Shown: positions 1 through 8,849, numbered from the stretch's first letter. The stretch: DNA of 54,578 bases from Gemmataceae bacterium (GCA_009692065.1 SHZY01000017.1:1-54578); one strand, 5' to 3'. Numbers and translations: made by a program. Notes: a model not told the origin generated them from the sequence alone.

Positions 1-410
1 GAATTGGCACTGCCAAGAGCCTGCAAGGCCTCGCTGGCCTTTTTTGGTCTCTCTATTTTGCCACCGAGATGCTTTGGAGTCGAACCTGCGGCCGTCGGTC
101 GCGCCGAAGTGAAAATGTTCCGACGACCGACCTTTGGACCGTCGCCGTCGCGCTCGACGTGATCGATGCCGAAATATCGACTTAATCAACGGGCTGTTAG
201 GCGAACGGCAGCTGATAACGTACCCGACGCCTCAAAGCGGTGTACAGGTCGGTTGTTACCGGGTGGGGGGGTGTGAGCGGTTTGCACAGCAATTTGCACA
301 GAAACACTCTCCACGTCTGTGCAAGGTCAGTCGTCCCGGCTGGGGGCCGACCGGTAGGTTAGCACTTGCCGGTCGCCTAAGCTTTGAGGAGTCCGTGGTT
401 CCGCTTCTGG
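1..410. other. Gene-free left edge
   Basis: No convincing gene is visible here. A short plus-strand open frame from 134 is rich in Arg and Cys, has no usable ribosome binding site and resembles nothing I know. The stretch holds a terminator-like hairpin near its left end and a GGAGTCGAACC segment at 76-86 that resembles a reversed tRNA T-arm but has no matching stem. Two TTTGCACAG copies lie close together near 279-301; their meaning is unknown. Confidence 0.4.
25..46 (+). terminator. Probable rho-independent terminator
   Basis: AAGGCC pairs with GGCCTT around a five-base loop (TCGCT) and is followed at once by a run of T. It probably ends a transcript entering from left of the window, since no gene inside the window ends here on the plus strand. 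Confidence 0.55.
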
Positions 411-761
411 TCAATCCTCCGGCAAGGTGAGCAGGCGAAGAGTGGCTTCATCTTCATGAAATGTTCGATCGCGGTAATGGACGACTTCGACTTCGTATTG
501 TTTGCCCTGGTAAGCAAATGGAATTCGGTCCCCGACCTGGGCTGCCTGCTTGCTCGCCAGAACTTCTGAGTCGGGCCCGAGAATCTGTATGTCCGCCGTC
601 TGACCACGTTTGATATCGTCAATTCGCACGGTCACCGCCCCGCCAAGGCCCGGCAGTGCGGCGGTGGTCCGTTGCTTCAATACGACTTGGTTTGATCCAG
701 AGCAGCCGGCCAGGAGCAAGCAGAGGACTCCGACCAGCACGATGGTGTGGTAGCCGCGCAT
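411..761 (-). CDS. Small putative lipoprotein of unknown function
   Basis: The 116-residue product starts with a short basic end and a hydrophobic stretch that finishes in LLLAGC, a good lipobox with Cys20 as the expected lipidated residue. After cleavage the mature part is about 97 residues and mostly polar. Segments such as AVTVRIDDIKRGQTADIQIL and YEVEVVHYRDRTF alternate in a beta-strand-like way, so a small all-beta domain at a membrane surface is plausible. I do not recognise a family. It lies upstream of nothing on the same strand within the window, and the next minus-strand gene begins 60 bases further on, so co-transcription with the membrane protein gene is possible. Identity as a gene rests on the signal peptide and the coherent frame. 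Confidence 0.7.
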   Translation of the reverse strand: MRGYHTIVLVGVLCLLLAGCSGSNQVVLKQRTTAALPGLGGAVTVRIDDIKRGQTADIQILGPDSEVLASKQAAQVGDRIPFAYQGKQYEVEVVHYRDRTFHEDEATLRLLTLPED

Positions 762-820
762 TGCAATTCCTCAAGGGCGCCGAACATACGGCGGGCAAAA
801 CTCAGATCGACCGTTCGCCG

Positions 821-1273
821 TCATGAACGCCGGCCGCCCACCACATCGACCGCCGTCAGCGACACCGCTGCGACAAGGCAAACGCCACCGATCGGTACGA
901 GCCAGATCCCGAGGCCTGGGTCGCCTTCCAGGATGAAGGTGCCGCCCAGGAAGAAGCCGCCGGGCAGGAGCACGCTGGAGGCCATGAGCAGCACCGATGC
1001 GAGCCGGTGGCGGGGAGTCACTTGCGTCGGCAGCGCGAAGTAGGTGAATGCGAAGGCCGCATGGACCAGCGCCAGGAGCGTGCCATGGGCGTGCGCCAGC
1101 GTCCACATCAACCGGCGCATCTGCGAGGTTTGCCCGAGGTACCAATCGATCTTGAAGCCGTGCAGGGCCTCCAGCGTGATGCCCAGGATCACGAAGCACA
1201 ACAGCGACCACCACGCAAATTGCAGGTGGCGAGTGACCAGGGTGTTCACATCGCGAGACGGTTGATCGTTCAA
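821..1273 (-). CDS. Four-helix integral membrane protein
   Basis: The 150-residue protein has four hydrophobic segments at about residues 18-38, 60-85, 94-111 and 119-142. The second holds the histidine pattern AHAHGTLLALVHAAF, in which His residues would lie along one helix face. This could bind haem or a metal, but that is inference. The gene lies immediately downstream (45 bases) of the octahaem cytochrome c gene on the same strand, so a role beside that cytochrome, for example as a membrane partner, is worth considering. No named family is recognised. The start codon follows a GGAGGAACG-like sequence, which supports the chosen start. Confidence 0.7.
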   Translation of the reverse strand: MNDQPSRDVNTLVTRHLQFAWWSLLCFVILGITLEALHGFKIDWYLGQTSQMRRLMWTLAHAHGTLLALVHAAFAFTYFALPTQVTPRHRLASVLLMASSVLLPGGFFLGGTFILEGDPGLGIWLVPIGGVCLVAAVSLTAVDVVGGRRS

Positions 1274-1317
1274 CTACGCGTTCCTCCTGCTACGCCGCAA
1301 ACGGCAAAATGCGAACC

Positions 1318-3327
1318 CTACTCGTTGATGGCCATCGGCCGATCGTCGCGATGCTTCCACAGCCGCTGGAATTCGGTTTCCAGTACGCGCCCCTTGGTGT
1401 CGATGAGGACTGGGCGCGTGAACGGCAGCTTCCCAGCTTGCTGCGACTTTGACCAAACTTGCAGCGCCCGCTGGTGGGCGGCGGCACGGACGTCCGGCGG
1501 GGCGTTGAAATCATGCTCGAAATCGTGGAAGCCCGGCAACCGCCGCAGTGATCGATGGGCGATGAAGCGAACCGCGTCGTAGCGATCTTCCAGGAGTTGC
1601 GCCAGATAGGGCGCCTGCCAGTGATTCCCCGCAGCCTTGAGTCCGTCTTCCCAGCCATAGCTCCAGGCCATCAGGGCACGCTGCCCGGCATCGCCGCGCA
1701 AGGCCCACAACACGCTGCCGGCAACCTCCTGTTCGTCCTTGGAAAGCTTGGGCGCCGGAATCTTGTACCAGCGCTCCAGGCGATCTGCCGTCCAGGCCAG
1801 CGTCTTGTCCAAATGGCACTGATTACAGGCATTGGGCCGACCGGTTTCTTGGCTTGCCTTCACACTGGGCGAATCGATCTGATGGCTCCGGATCGCTTTC
1901 AGAATGCCGTAAGTCGTGAACGGCATGTGGCAGTTGTAGCAATTGCTGCCCGCCGAATCGGCGCCATGATGCGTATGCTTGGCCAGCTGGTCCGCGTTCC
2001 TGAAGCCCTCGTGGCACTGCACGCAGGCACGGTTGCCGTCCATGCCGAACTTGAGTTGATCGTCGGCCCATTCGTGCCGCTTCCTCGAATCGCCGCGTGC
2101 CTGGTGCATTTCATGGCACGACAGGCAGGACAGCTTGCCGCGTTGGAAGCATGGTGACTCGATCAGGCCGTTGTATTCTCGGCCGCTGGCGCGGATCATG
2201 CCATCGGACCAGAAACTGCCCGTCTCGGCCGGGTTGGGGATATCCTTGGGTCGATCGGGCGGCATGAGCTCCAATCGGCCGCGCATGATGAAGCGAATCG
2301 GGTCGAGAGCCAAATCGTCGCCGGGGCGATAGCTGTAGCCATTGTAGACCCATTGTTTCTGCGCCTCGGTGGTGCGATGCTCGATGACGCTGTGACACTG
2401 ACCGCAAACCTCGGATGAACGGTCGTGGGGCAGCCGCGCCGGGTTGACGATGGTGAGATCGGGCTCGGCGCCGAGCCGTTGCTGGTAGCGACGAATCGGA
2501 TTGCGGTTCACTCGGACATGCTCTGCCCCGGGCCCGTGACAGGCCTCACAGGAGATGCCGAACTCCACGGCCTGGGTCGCGCCGCCGCCTCGGGCAAGGT
2601 TGTCGAGTTCGTCACCGCCGGCCAGGGGACGCCCGTGGGTGGCGTGGCACTTGATGCAGACCTGAGCCCACCGGCCGCGATCCGCCCTGAGCACCGCCAG
2701 TTCGGGACGCTCTTGCAGACACATCGCGTTGATGTAGGCGGAGTGCCGCGGAATCCACTTCTGTTCGTCCTTGAGAAACATGTACGGCAAAATCATCAGG
2801 TCGTTCGGCGTTTCCCCGGCTGCCAACCAGTAGGCTTGCCGATTGTGCGATCCGGTGGTCATCACGACGGGATAAGTGCTAGTGAATCTGGGATTGCTCA
2901 GGTTGATTTCGGCGAGGAACTGCTCACCTTCTTTGAAGAGCCGGACGTCCAAGTCCTTGCCGAAGAGACGAACGTTATTGAAATTGCCCAGAACGCTTTT
3001 CGCGCTGGCAACTTGCGTCATGGTGCGATGATAGGAGTCGTACCAGGTGGCATGGTTGTGGGGATGGCAGCTTTGGCAGGCCGCCGAGCCGACGTAGTTC
3101 CCGGTCGGCAGATGAATCGGCCGGTTGGTAACTTTCGCCTCGCCGTTCACAGGCGGTTTGGCCAAGAAAAACTGGGTCGAGACGATGATGATGGCAAACC
3201 CGAGCCAAAGCGTGACGATCGCGCCGACGGCTGTGCGGGTGCTCACCTTGACACGCCCGAGAGCCGCCACCACCGGCACGAGCGCCACGCAAATGAGAAC
3301 ATTGAACAGCAACGCTTCGAGGTTCAA
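1318..3327 (-). CDS. Octahaem c-type cytochrome, membrane anchored
   Basis: The protein has eight CXXCH haem-binding motifs: CQSCH, CIKCH, CEACH, CGQCH, CLSCH, CVQCH, CYNCH and CNQCH. This is the pattern of cytochrome c554 / multihaem nitrite- or hydroxylamine-related electron carriers. Two hydrophobic segments in the first 65 residues should anchor it, with the haem domain outside the cytoplasm. A C-terminal region of about 130 residues without haem motifs follows. I chose the TTG at 3327 because GGGGA lies about nine bases upstream and the hydrophobic segment follows directly; an in-frame ATG at 3402 would add a 25-residue basic extension without a good binding site. The substrate is unknown. 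It is followed by a small membrane protein gene that may belong with it. Confidence 0.85.
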   Translation of the reverse strand: MNLEALLFNVLICVALVPVVAALGRVKVSTRTAVGAIVTLWLGFAIIIVSTQFFLAKPPVNGEAKVTNRPIHLPTGNYVGSAACQSCHPHNHATWYDSYHRTMTQVASAKSVLGNFNNVRLFGKDLDVRLFKEGEQFLAEINLSNPRFTSTYPVVMTTGSHNRQAYWLAAGETPNDLMILPYMFLKDEQKWIPRHSAYINAMCLQERPELAVLRADRGRWAQVCIKCHATHGRPLAGGDELDNLARGGGATQAVEFGISCEACHGPGAEHVRVNRNPIRRYQQRLGAEPDLTIVNPARLPHDRSSEVCGQCHSVIEHRTTEAQKQWVYNGYSYRPGDDLALDPIRFIMRGRLELMPPDRPKDIPNPAETGSFWSDGMIRASGREYNGLIESPCFQRGKLSCLSCHEMHQARGDSRKRHEWADDQLKFGMDGNRACVQCHEGFRNADQLAKHTHHGADSAGSNCYNCHMPFTTYGILKAIRSHQIDSPSVKASQETGRPNACNQCHLDKTLAWTADRLERWYKIPAPKLSKDEQEVAGSVLWALRGDAGQRALMAWSYGWEDGLKAAGNHWQAPYLAQLLEDRYDAVRFIAHRSLRRLPGFHDFEHDFNAPPDVRAAAHQRALQVWSKSQQAGKLPFTRPVLIDTKGRVLETEFQRLWKHRDDRPMAINE

Positions 3328-3437
3328 GGGAATCGTCCCCCGAGGAGGAGAAGTTGGTCTCGTCGTTCTCCCTGCACGTTCATGGTATTGGAGGCATCTC
3401 ACGCCTGCAAGTCATGGCCGATGCCAGCGGGGCGACA

Positions 3438-5333
3438 TCATGTCAGGTTGAACGTCGCTTTCAGCGCCTCGAGCGCTTCCTGCCCGCGGGGGCGATCGAC
3501 GACGACGCTGACGCGGATCTCGCTGGTGTTGATCATCGCGATGTTGATGCCGCGCTCGGCGAGGGCGCCGAACATGCGCCGGGCGACTCCCGTGTGGGTG
3601 CGCATGCCGATGCCGGAGACGATCAGGCGGGCGATGTTCGGGTCGGCGGCCGCGGACGCCTTGGCGTCGATGGTTTTCAGGACGGCCTGCGTCGCCTCGA
3701 GCGCACGCTGGATATCCTGGATCGGCACGCTGAAGGAAGTCTGCGCCCGGCCAGGCTCGGACGGGTTGCCGACGATCATGTCCACGACGATGCCCGCCGC
3801 CGCCACGGCCTGGAAGACGCGCGAGCAGTTGCCCGGCAGGTCCGGCAGATTCGCGATCGTGATGCGCCCTTGCTGCGTATCGAGCACGACATCGCTGACG
3901 ACGATGTCTTCCATGCTGGCCAGCTGGGCGAGGAGGTCCTGTTCTGCCGCTTGCGGCTTAGCATCGGTTGCTACGGCGCGAGCGGCGATCGGTATCCCGG
4001 CGCCTGGCCGCGGTTTTTCGAGCCCAAACGCCTGGTGCACGGCGCGGAGCGCCTTGACGCCGTCGGCCTTGTCCACCAGCACGGAGATCTTGATGTCGCC
4101 GGTGGTGATCATCTTCATGTTGACGCTGACCTCGGCAAGGGCGGCAAACATGCGCTGCGCGACCCCGGTGTGCGTGCGCATGCCGGTACCGACGATCGAG
4201 ACCTTGCTGACGTCCTCCTCGGAGCTAACGCGTCCACCGAGCTTCAGGACGACCGGTTCCAGCACGCTCAATGTTGCCTCCAGTTCGCCGGCGGGGACCG
4301 TGAAGCCAATTGAGGCCTTGCCGCTGGTGCCCACGTTCTGCACGATCATATCGACCGCAATGTTCTTGTTGGCGATTGCGGCAAAGATCTGATGACTGAC
4401 GCCGGGCTGGTCGGGTACATTGATGACGGCGACGCGAGCCTCGTCTTTGACCATGGCCGCGCCGCACGCAACGACTTCGCTCATCCAGTCGGCTTCGGGA
4501 ACGATCCAGGTGCCTTCGATCTCGCTGAACGACGAACGCTTTTGCAAGGGCACGCCGAACTTGCGGGCGAACTCAATCGAGCGCGAAGAAACGACGTTGG
4601 CGCCGACGCTGGCCAGTTCCAGCATCTCGTCGTAGCTGACCACGTCGAGCTTGCGGGCGTCAGCCACCAGACGCGGATCGGTAGTGAAGATGCCGTCCAC
4701 GTCGGTGTAGATGTCGCAGGAAACAGGAGTCAGGAGACAGGAGTCAGGAGTCAATGAAGAATCGTCTTTTCCTGACTCCTGACCCCTGACTCCTGATTCC
4801 TGACTCCTGACCCCTGACCCCTGTTTCATCACCGCCGCCAGCGCCACCGCCGTGGTGTCGGAGCCGCCGCGGCCCAGGGTGGTGATGTTGCCTGCTTCGT
4901 CGATGCCCTGGAAGCCGGCGACGATGACGATGTTGCCTGCATCGAGCGCCGCCCGCAGCCGTTCGGTGGAAATGCTCTTGATGCGGGCCTTGGTGTGGCT
5001 GGAGTCGGTGACGATGCCGACCTGAGCGCCGGTGAAGCTGATTGCTTTGTTGCCCAAGGTCTGAATGGCCATCGCCAGGAGAGCGATGGAGATTTGCTCG
5101 CCGGTCGAGAGCAGCATATCCATCTCGCGCGCCGGCGGATGGGCGCAGATTTGCTTGGCAAGCTCGATGAGTTCGTCGGTGGTATCGCCGCGGGCGCTGA
5201 CGACGACGATGACCTGGTTGCCCGCTTGTTGAGCGCGGATGGCCTTGCCGGCGGCGTTCATGATCCGCTCCGCCGTTGCAACGCTGGAGCCGCCGAACTT
5301 TTGCACGACCAAGGGCACGAGGGGTTTCTCCAT
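3438..5333 (-). CDS. lysC: Aspartate kinase with four ACT domains
   Basis: Phosphorylates aspartate, the first step to lysine, threonine and methionine. The N-terminus has the KFGGSSVA nucleotide-binding motif, followed by the TGAQVGI and GRGGSDTTAVALA motifs and the TDVDGIFTTDPR motif typical of the family. The 631-residue length reflects four ACT domains in two pairs (about residues 300-450 and 475-630), as in cyanobacterial and planctomycete enzymes; two is the usual number. Repeated THTGVA.RMF.AL motifs mark the second ACT of each pair. ACT domains normally bind lysine or threonine for feedback control. Odd: residues 171-204, between AAVMK and CDIYTDVDG, are encoded by an imperfect palindromic repeat and have no counterpart in normal aspartokinases. 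The linker between ACT pairs (near 3945-3985) also resembles another dispersed repeat. Confidence 0.95.
   Translation of the reverse strand: MEKPLVPLVVQKFGGSSVATAERIMNAAGKAIRAQQAGNQVIVVVSARGDTTDELIELAKQICAHPPAREMDMLLSTGEQISIALLAMAIQTLGNKAISFTGAQVGIVTDSSHTKARIKSISTERLRAALDAGNIVIVAGFQGIDEAGNITTLGRGGSDTTAVALAAVMKQGSGVRSQESGVRGQESGKDDSSLTPDSCLLTPVSCDIYTDVDGIFTTDPRLVADARKLDVVSYDEMLELASVGANVVSSRSIEFARKFGVPLQKRSSFSEIEGTWIVPEADWMSEVVACGAAMVKDEARVAVINVPDQPGVSHQIFAAIANKNIAVDMIVQNVGTSGKASIGFTVPAGELEATLSVLEPVVLKLGGRVSSEEDVSKVSIVGTGMRTHTGVAQRMFAALAEVSVNMKMITTGDIKISVLVDKADGVKALRAVHQAFGLEKPRPGAGIPIAARAVATDAKPQAAEQDLLAQLASMEDIVVSDVVLDTQQGRITIANLPDLPGNCSRVFQAVAAAGIVVDMIVGNPSEPGRAQTSFSVPIQDIQRALEATQAVLKTIDAKASAAADPNIARLIVSGIGMRTHTGVARRMFGALAERGINIAMINTSEIRVSVVVDRPRGQEALEALKATFNLT
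4724..4823. repeat. GGAGTCAGG-type inverted repeat inside lysC
   Basis: Left arm: repeats of CAGGAGTCAGGAG. Right arm: repeats of CTGACTCCTGACCCCTGA. They can fold into a long hairpin around an AT-rich centre near 4755-4770. The element is read in frame through lysC and adds about 34 residues rich in Ser, Gly and Gln. The same unit occurs in miaA at 14077-14112. Confidence 0.85.
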
Positions 5334-5512
5334 GGGTGGGCTTTGTCGTCGTTTGCGGCTTTGTGTTTGCAGTATTCTGCCGATTGCTGCGGATTTCTAG
5401 CTGCGAGCGCAGGCCGGCATACGGTTAATGATGGAAACAAGATCGGCCCGTGGATCAGCGCCAGCGCGCGAATCCAGGGCCGACCATGTCGAGAAAGGCT
5501 AGCTGAAGACGC

Positions 5513-5983
5513 TCACTTGGTAAGCTTGATGTCCCATTTTTGCCGGCCGCCCGCGACATCGATTTCCAGACCGCTGGTGTCGACGGATTTATATTTGTCC
5601 GGCGGTGGCACGCCCATTTTCTTTTGGGTTGGCATATCTTTGGGCTTTTCGAATTTATCCGCTGGCATCGGCGCGACGCCGCCAGCGCCTACAAAGCCCA
5701 CCGATTCAATGAAAACTTTGTATTTGCCCTTGGGAACGTTGTCGACCTTGTACTTGCCGTCGAGGATCGGCCCTTGGTATTCCTTGCCCGCCCCGACGAA
5801 GACCACTTTGCCGCTGACGGTATCTTCGCCCACCATGCAGGTGCCGGATACAACATCGCTCGGTTCTGTCCCGCCGGGGCAACCGGCGATCAGCGCGAGG
5901 GCGGGCAGGATCAACGCAATGGAAAGGATAGAGGCCAAGCGGCGATGGGTAATACCGTGGCGTCCCGAAAAGAGGCTAGACAT
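5513..5983 (-). CDS. Lipoprotein with carboxypeptidase-regulatory-like fold
   Basis: From the ATG at 5983 the product has 156 residues, a signal peptide with RRLA basic start and the lipobox LIAGC. The remainder contains VSGKVVFVGAGKEYQGPILDG and then a KYKVDNVPKGKYKVFIE segment. This is the pattern of the small transthyretin-like / carboxypeptidase regulatory-like lipoproteins that planctomycetes often encode just after a DUF1559 gene, as here. An upstream in-frame ATG at 6043 would put 20 residues before the signal peptide and was rejected. The function is unknown; an envelope role together with the DUF1559 protein is inferred from the repeated pairing. The gene lies 228 bases after the DUF1559 gene, with an inverted repeat between. 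Confidence 0.8.
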   Translation of the reverse strand: MSSLFSGRHGITHRRLASILSIALILPALALIAGCPGGTEPSDVVSGTCMVGEDTVSGKVVFVGAGKEYQGPILDGKYKVDNVPKGKYKVFIESVGFVGAGGVAPMPADKFEKPKDMPTQKKMGVPPPDKYKSVDTSGLEIDVAGGRQKWDIKLTK

Positions 5984-6086
5984 TGGAAGTTGGCTCCCTG
6001 GTGCAAGTGGATGTAGATGACAAGAATACCCGGTCCGTGACACAACTTTCTGGGGATGCTGAGAACGCGAGGCAGATTAAAAGAAC

Positions 6087-6149
6087 CGGAACTGTCCAAA
6101 CAGGATGGTCGAGTTTTCAATATCGATCATCGTGTGCTGGACAGTTCCG
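6087..6149. repeat. Inverted repeat between DUF1559 and lipoprotein genes
   Basis: CGGAACTGTCCA at 6087-6098 is matched exactly by TGGACAGTTCCG at 6138-6149. It lies between two same-strand genes and could reduce read-through from the first to the second. Confidence 0.7.
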
Positions 6150-6211
6150 TAGCAGTACATTTAGTTGGTGGGGGTCAGCCGGCGACGGCTGATTCCGGGG
6201 AAAACCAAGGC

Positions 6212-7078
6212 TTAGTTACCCCAACCCGTGATAGCGTTGCCATCGTCAGGCGTGCACATCCAGTTCCACTGGGTGCCGTTGACAGTAGAGCCGATACCGC
6301 GAACACTGGCATCCATCAACATGACGTTCATGACGGCATGGCCGGATTGCGGGTAGTACGGATGGGCCTGGCCGTTCGGGACCGTCGGCTGGATTTGCGG
6401 GATGTAAAGACCCCACGGACCGTAACCGGAGCAGTTGCTGTTCCAGCCCCAGTGGTAGGAGCTGCACGGATAGACCTGGTTGTTGTACCAGCCGTAGTAG
6501 GTCAGCTGGTTGTAGCGCTCGACGATGCCGACGATCTGCGAGCTGCCGTCAGGCATGTTGCCAATTCTGTACTTGCCCTGGGCATTCATCTGGCCAGTGC
6601 CGGTATCGACAACGTTGGCCGAGCTGAAACTCAAGTGGCAGGGCGAGTAGCTAACGACCGCCCAGCCGTTGTTGCCGATGCCGTTGGTGTAGGTCGGATC
6701 AGACGGACAGGTGTAGACCTGGACGGGAACGTTGTGACCGCCGTTGCCCCAAGCATCGCTGTTGGTCGACTTGTTGAACAACGGTTGTTGTTCGACGTAC
6801 GGATAAAGGTTCGACCAGAATGGCTGCCAGTTATGGCCACCACCCATGAAGGTGAGTTGCGGAGGCAACTTGCCGGTATACACGCCGGCGTAGTTGTGGA
6901 TCGCGGTGCCGACCTGGCGCAGGTTATTACCGCAGGTTGTTTTGTTGGCGGCTTCGCGAACTTTCTGCACCGCCGGAACCAACAGAGCGATCAAGATTGC
7001 GATGATGGCGATAACCACCAGCAACTCGATCAGGGTAAACGCACCCCTTCTGACGCTTCTCACACGTAACATAAGCAA
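6212..7078 (-). CDS. DUF1559 protein with prepilin-like N-terminus
   Basis: The N-terminus reads [20 protein letters not shown], a type IV prepilin/pseudopilin signal with cleavage expected before Phe in GA-FTLIEL, and a long hydrophobic helix followed by [12 protein letters not shown]. The rest (about 230 residues) is the globular DUF1559 domain, a hallmark family expanded to many copies in planctomycetes. The C-terminal motif ([18 protein letters not shown]) is the family's closing signature, where most members have DGSVR; here it is DASVR. The product probably sits in the envelope or a pseudopilus-like structure, but its task is not established. A promoter about 115 bases upstream and a 5' leader of about 110 bases precede it. 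Confidence 0.9.
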   Translation of the reverse strand: MLMLRVRSVRRGAFTLIELLVVIAIIAILIALLVPAVQKVREAANKTTCGNNLRQVGTAIHNYAGVYTGKLPPQLTFMGGGHNWQPFWSNLYPYVEQQPLFNKSTNSDAWGNGGHNVPVQVYTCPSDPTYTNGIGNNGWAVVSYSPCHLSFSSANVVDTGTGQMNAQGKYRIGNMPDGSSQIVGIVERYNQLTYYGWYNNQVYPCSSYHWGWNSNCSGYGPWGLYIPQIQPTVPNGQAHPYYPQSGHAVMNVMLMDASVRGIGSTVNGTQWNWMCTPDDGNAITGWGN

Positions 7079-7192
7079 GCTCCTTCGTGGACGAAGAAAG
7101 ATAAGGACTACATCAACCCATACACCGAGTTGACCACTGCTTAAGAAAAAGGAACCACAACCTACACTGCTAGAACATGGACGTTGAAATTA

Positions 7193-7221
7193 AGTGTAAA
7201 GGTCCATTTTCTGCATGTCAA
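7193..7221 (-). promoter_or_regulatory. Sigma-70-type promoter of DUF1559 gene
   Basis: Read on the minus strand, TTGACA (7221-7216) is separated by exactly 17 bases from TACACT (7198-7193). This is close to the housekeeping consensus and lies about 115 bases before the DUF1559 start codon, in an AT-rich stretch. Confidence 0.65.
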
Positions 7222-7429
7222 CACAATTTCGGGATAATTAACGAATTTCACTCTCTTTTGCAGAATCCGTCTGGATCAGGCAATCGATTCACCTGCCAAG
7301 GTGCGGCCGGTTTGGCGCGACGATGCTGTTTTCCTTGTTTTTTTGGCCAAACTGCAGGAGGCACCGGAAATCGCTGGCAGGAAGCCATGAGAATTTGACA
7401 GCGGCGCTGCGGCCAGCTGTTACCGCCGC

Positions 7430-7458
7430 TTGTCCAGTTGCGCGGAGCCGATTACAAT
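7430..7458 (+). promoter_or_regulatory. Candidate promoter of TPR gene
   Basis: TTGTCC at 7430-7435, a 17-base spacer and TACAAT at 7453-7458 form a plausible -35/-10 pair about 130 bases before the TPR gene. The -10 sequence is the same as that before the Bax-inhibitor-1 gene. Confidence 0.45.
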
Positions 7459-7513
7459 CAACGAGTGAATCGTGGTTCGCGTCCTCGGTGGCGGTTCCGC
7501 GTGAATCTTGTTC

Positions 7514-7572
7514 GTCGCTTGCGGCTTGGCGATCACGTGTCGCTTTGCGAACGCTAAGCCGCAAGCGGCGAC
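7514..7572. repeat. CCGCTTGCGGC-family inverted repeat
   Basis: GTCGCTTGCGGCTTGGCG is mirrored by CGCTAAGCCGCAAGCGGCGAC. One of many copies of this family in gaps between genes of the window. Confidence 0.75.
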
Positions 7573-7587
7573 CTCGGGAAGCTAGGC

Positions 7588-8658
7588 ATGCTGAAACTTC
7601 GTGACAAGCCAATGCGTCTGCTCCTCGCGCTTGTTGCCGCAGCACTGTTCCTGGTGATCGGTATGCTCGTGTACGAGCTGGTCCTTGACGAATCGGGGCT
7701 GCGCCATTACGATCTTGGAGGCCAAGCGTTTGAGATCTACGATTACGAAACCGCCAGTAGGCATCTGGATAAGTATCTCTCGTTCCACCCTCAGGACACA
7801 GCGGCGCGCTTGCTGGCAGCGCAGACCTCACGCCGGCTTGATGACCTCGAAGAGGCGGAGCGCCACCTCAAGCTGGCCGAAAAATACGGCGGCGCCGCAC
7901 GCGAATTCGAGACGGAACGACAACTAGCGACCATCCAGGCTGGAGATTTGCGCGACATCGACCGGTGGCGACGGTTTTGCGAGGAGCAGCCCGATGGGCC
8001 AGCCTTTGTGAATGCCATCCTGGCGATCCTGGAAGGAAGCTACAGGACGCGAAATCTGGTCGTCGTGGAGTGGGCCGTCGAACTGTGGCTGAAACGCCGC
8101 ACCGGGAAGATCGATCGTGCGCAGGGATTGATCTTTCGTGGCCGGGCGCGGCTGCCCGCGGAGGACTCGAGCCAGGCGATGGAAGACTTCCGACGGGCGG
8201 TCGAGTTGGCACCCGATTACCATGGCGCCCGAACGTGGCTGGTGTCGGCGTTGCTTCTTTATGAGCCGAAAGAGGCGCCCCCGCATCTCGACTGGTTGCG
8301 TCGCCACAGGCCGAAGGACCGGCTCGTGAAGTTCTTGACAGCCCGGTATCACCGCAGTGTCGGGGAGCCGGAGCTGGCGGCGATCCTTCTCGATGAGGCG
8401 CTGGCCGCCATGCCGGACGGCCTGAACAAGGTACCCATGATCATCGAGCGGGCCAAGATTGCGATGGACCTGGATCGGTTGCAGGAGGCCGAGCGCTGGC
8501 TGAATGAGGCCAAATCGCTCGCTCCGTCGCATCGCGATGTCAACGCAACCTTCGCTGCCTGTCTTGTCAGACAGCCCAGCCGCCTGGAGGAAGCGAGGCG
8601 CTACCAGGAAAAAATCCGTGAACTCGATGCTGCGATGGTCGACTCGGGACACAAGTAG
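7588..8658 (+). CDS. Membrane-anchored tetratricopeptide repeat protein
   Basis: Residues 9-30 form one hydrophobic anchor after a basic start, so the rest should lie outside the cytoplasm. Helical pairs in the TPR pattern run from about residue 45 to the end, for example YDYETASRHLDKYLSFHP, DDLEEAERHLKLAEKYG, AMEDFRRAVELAPDYHGA and LQEAERWLNEAKSLAP. Such repeats bind other proteins. The total of 356 residues and the downstream FG-GAP/UnbV gene match a planctomycete and acidobacterial pattern in which TPR and UnbV proteins occur together. The partner is not known, though the product of the next gene is the obvious candidate. A candidate promoter lies upstream. Confidence 0.85.
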   Translation: MLKLRDKPMRLLLALVAAALFLVIGMLVYELVLDESGLRHYDLGGQAFEIYDYETASRHLDKYLSFHPQDTAARLLAAQTSRRLDDLEEAERHLKLAEKYGGAAREFETERQLATIQAGDLRDIDRWRRFCEEQPDGPAFVNAILAILEGSYRTRNLVVVEWAVELWLKRRTGKIDRAQGLIFRGRARLPAEDSSQAMEDFRRAVELAPDYHGARTWLVSALLLYEPKEAPPHLDWLRRHRPKDRLVKFLTARYHRSVGEPELAAILLDEALAAMPDGLNKVPMIIERAKIAMDLDRLQEAERWLNEAKSLAPSHRDVNATFAACLVRQPSRLEEARRYQEKIRELDAAMVDSGHK

Positions 8659-8697
8659 GCAAAAAGACAAGAAAAGAGGCAGTGGGTCAGTTTCACG

Positions 8698-8758
8698 TAG
8701 GTCAGGCTGTCGAGTCTGACGTTTTTCTTACGCTGCCAGCCTAGAAAGGCTGACCTAC
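8698..8758. repeat. GTAGGTCAGGCT-family inverted repeat
   Basis: GTAGGTCAG at 8698-8706 pairs with CTGACCTAC at the right end; the interior holds partial repeats (GTCGAGTCTGAC, GCCTAGAAAGGC). It lies between the TPR and FG-GAP genes. Confidence 0.6.
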
Positions 8759-8849
8759 AGCAAACTGACCCGCCACCAGAAAAGGACCTGTTGAACACGA
8801 ACCCCCGATCTTCCTTGTCTGCCTGCTTCCGTCTAGCCGGGATACACTC

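Larger units (their letters stand above)
7079..7587. other. Divergent intergenic region
   Basis: This 509-base gap separates the minus-strand DUF1559 gene from the plus-strand TPR gene. The left half (to about 7270) is AT-richer than the rest and holds the DUF1559 promoter. The right half holds a candidate promoter facing right and a CCGCTTGCGGC-family inverted repeat. I see no gene in it. Confidence 0.6.

Noticed and set aside
76-86. GGAGTCGAACC resembling the reversed T-arm of a tRNA gene
   Set aside because: The flanking bases do not form the T stem and no acceptor, D or anticodon arm can be built around it.
2425-4392. Very long plus-strand open frame (655 codons) across the cytochrome and lysC genes
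   Set aside because: It is antisense to two clear genes. High GC with biased third positions leaves the opposite strand open; the translation has no known motif.
4724-4823. CRISPR-like appearance of the repeated GGAGTCAGG units
   Set aside because: Units are short, directly adjacent with no unique spacers, face each other as an inverted repeat, and lie in a coding sequence.
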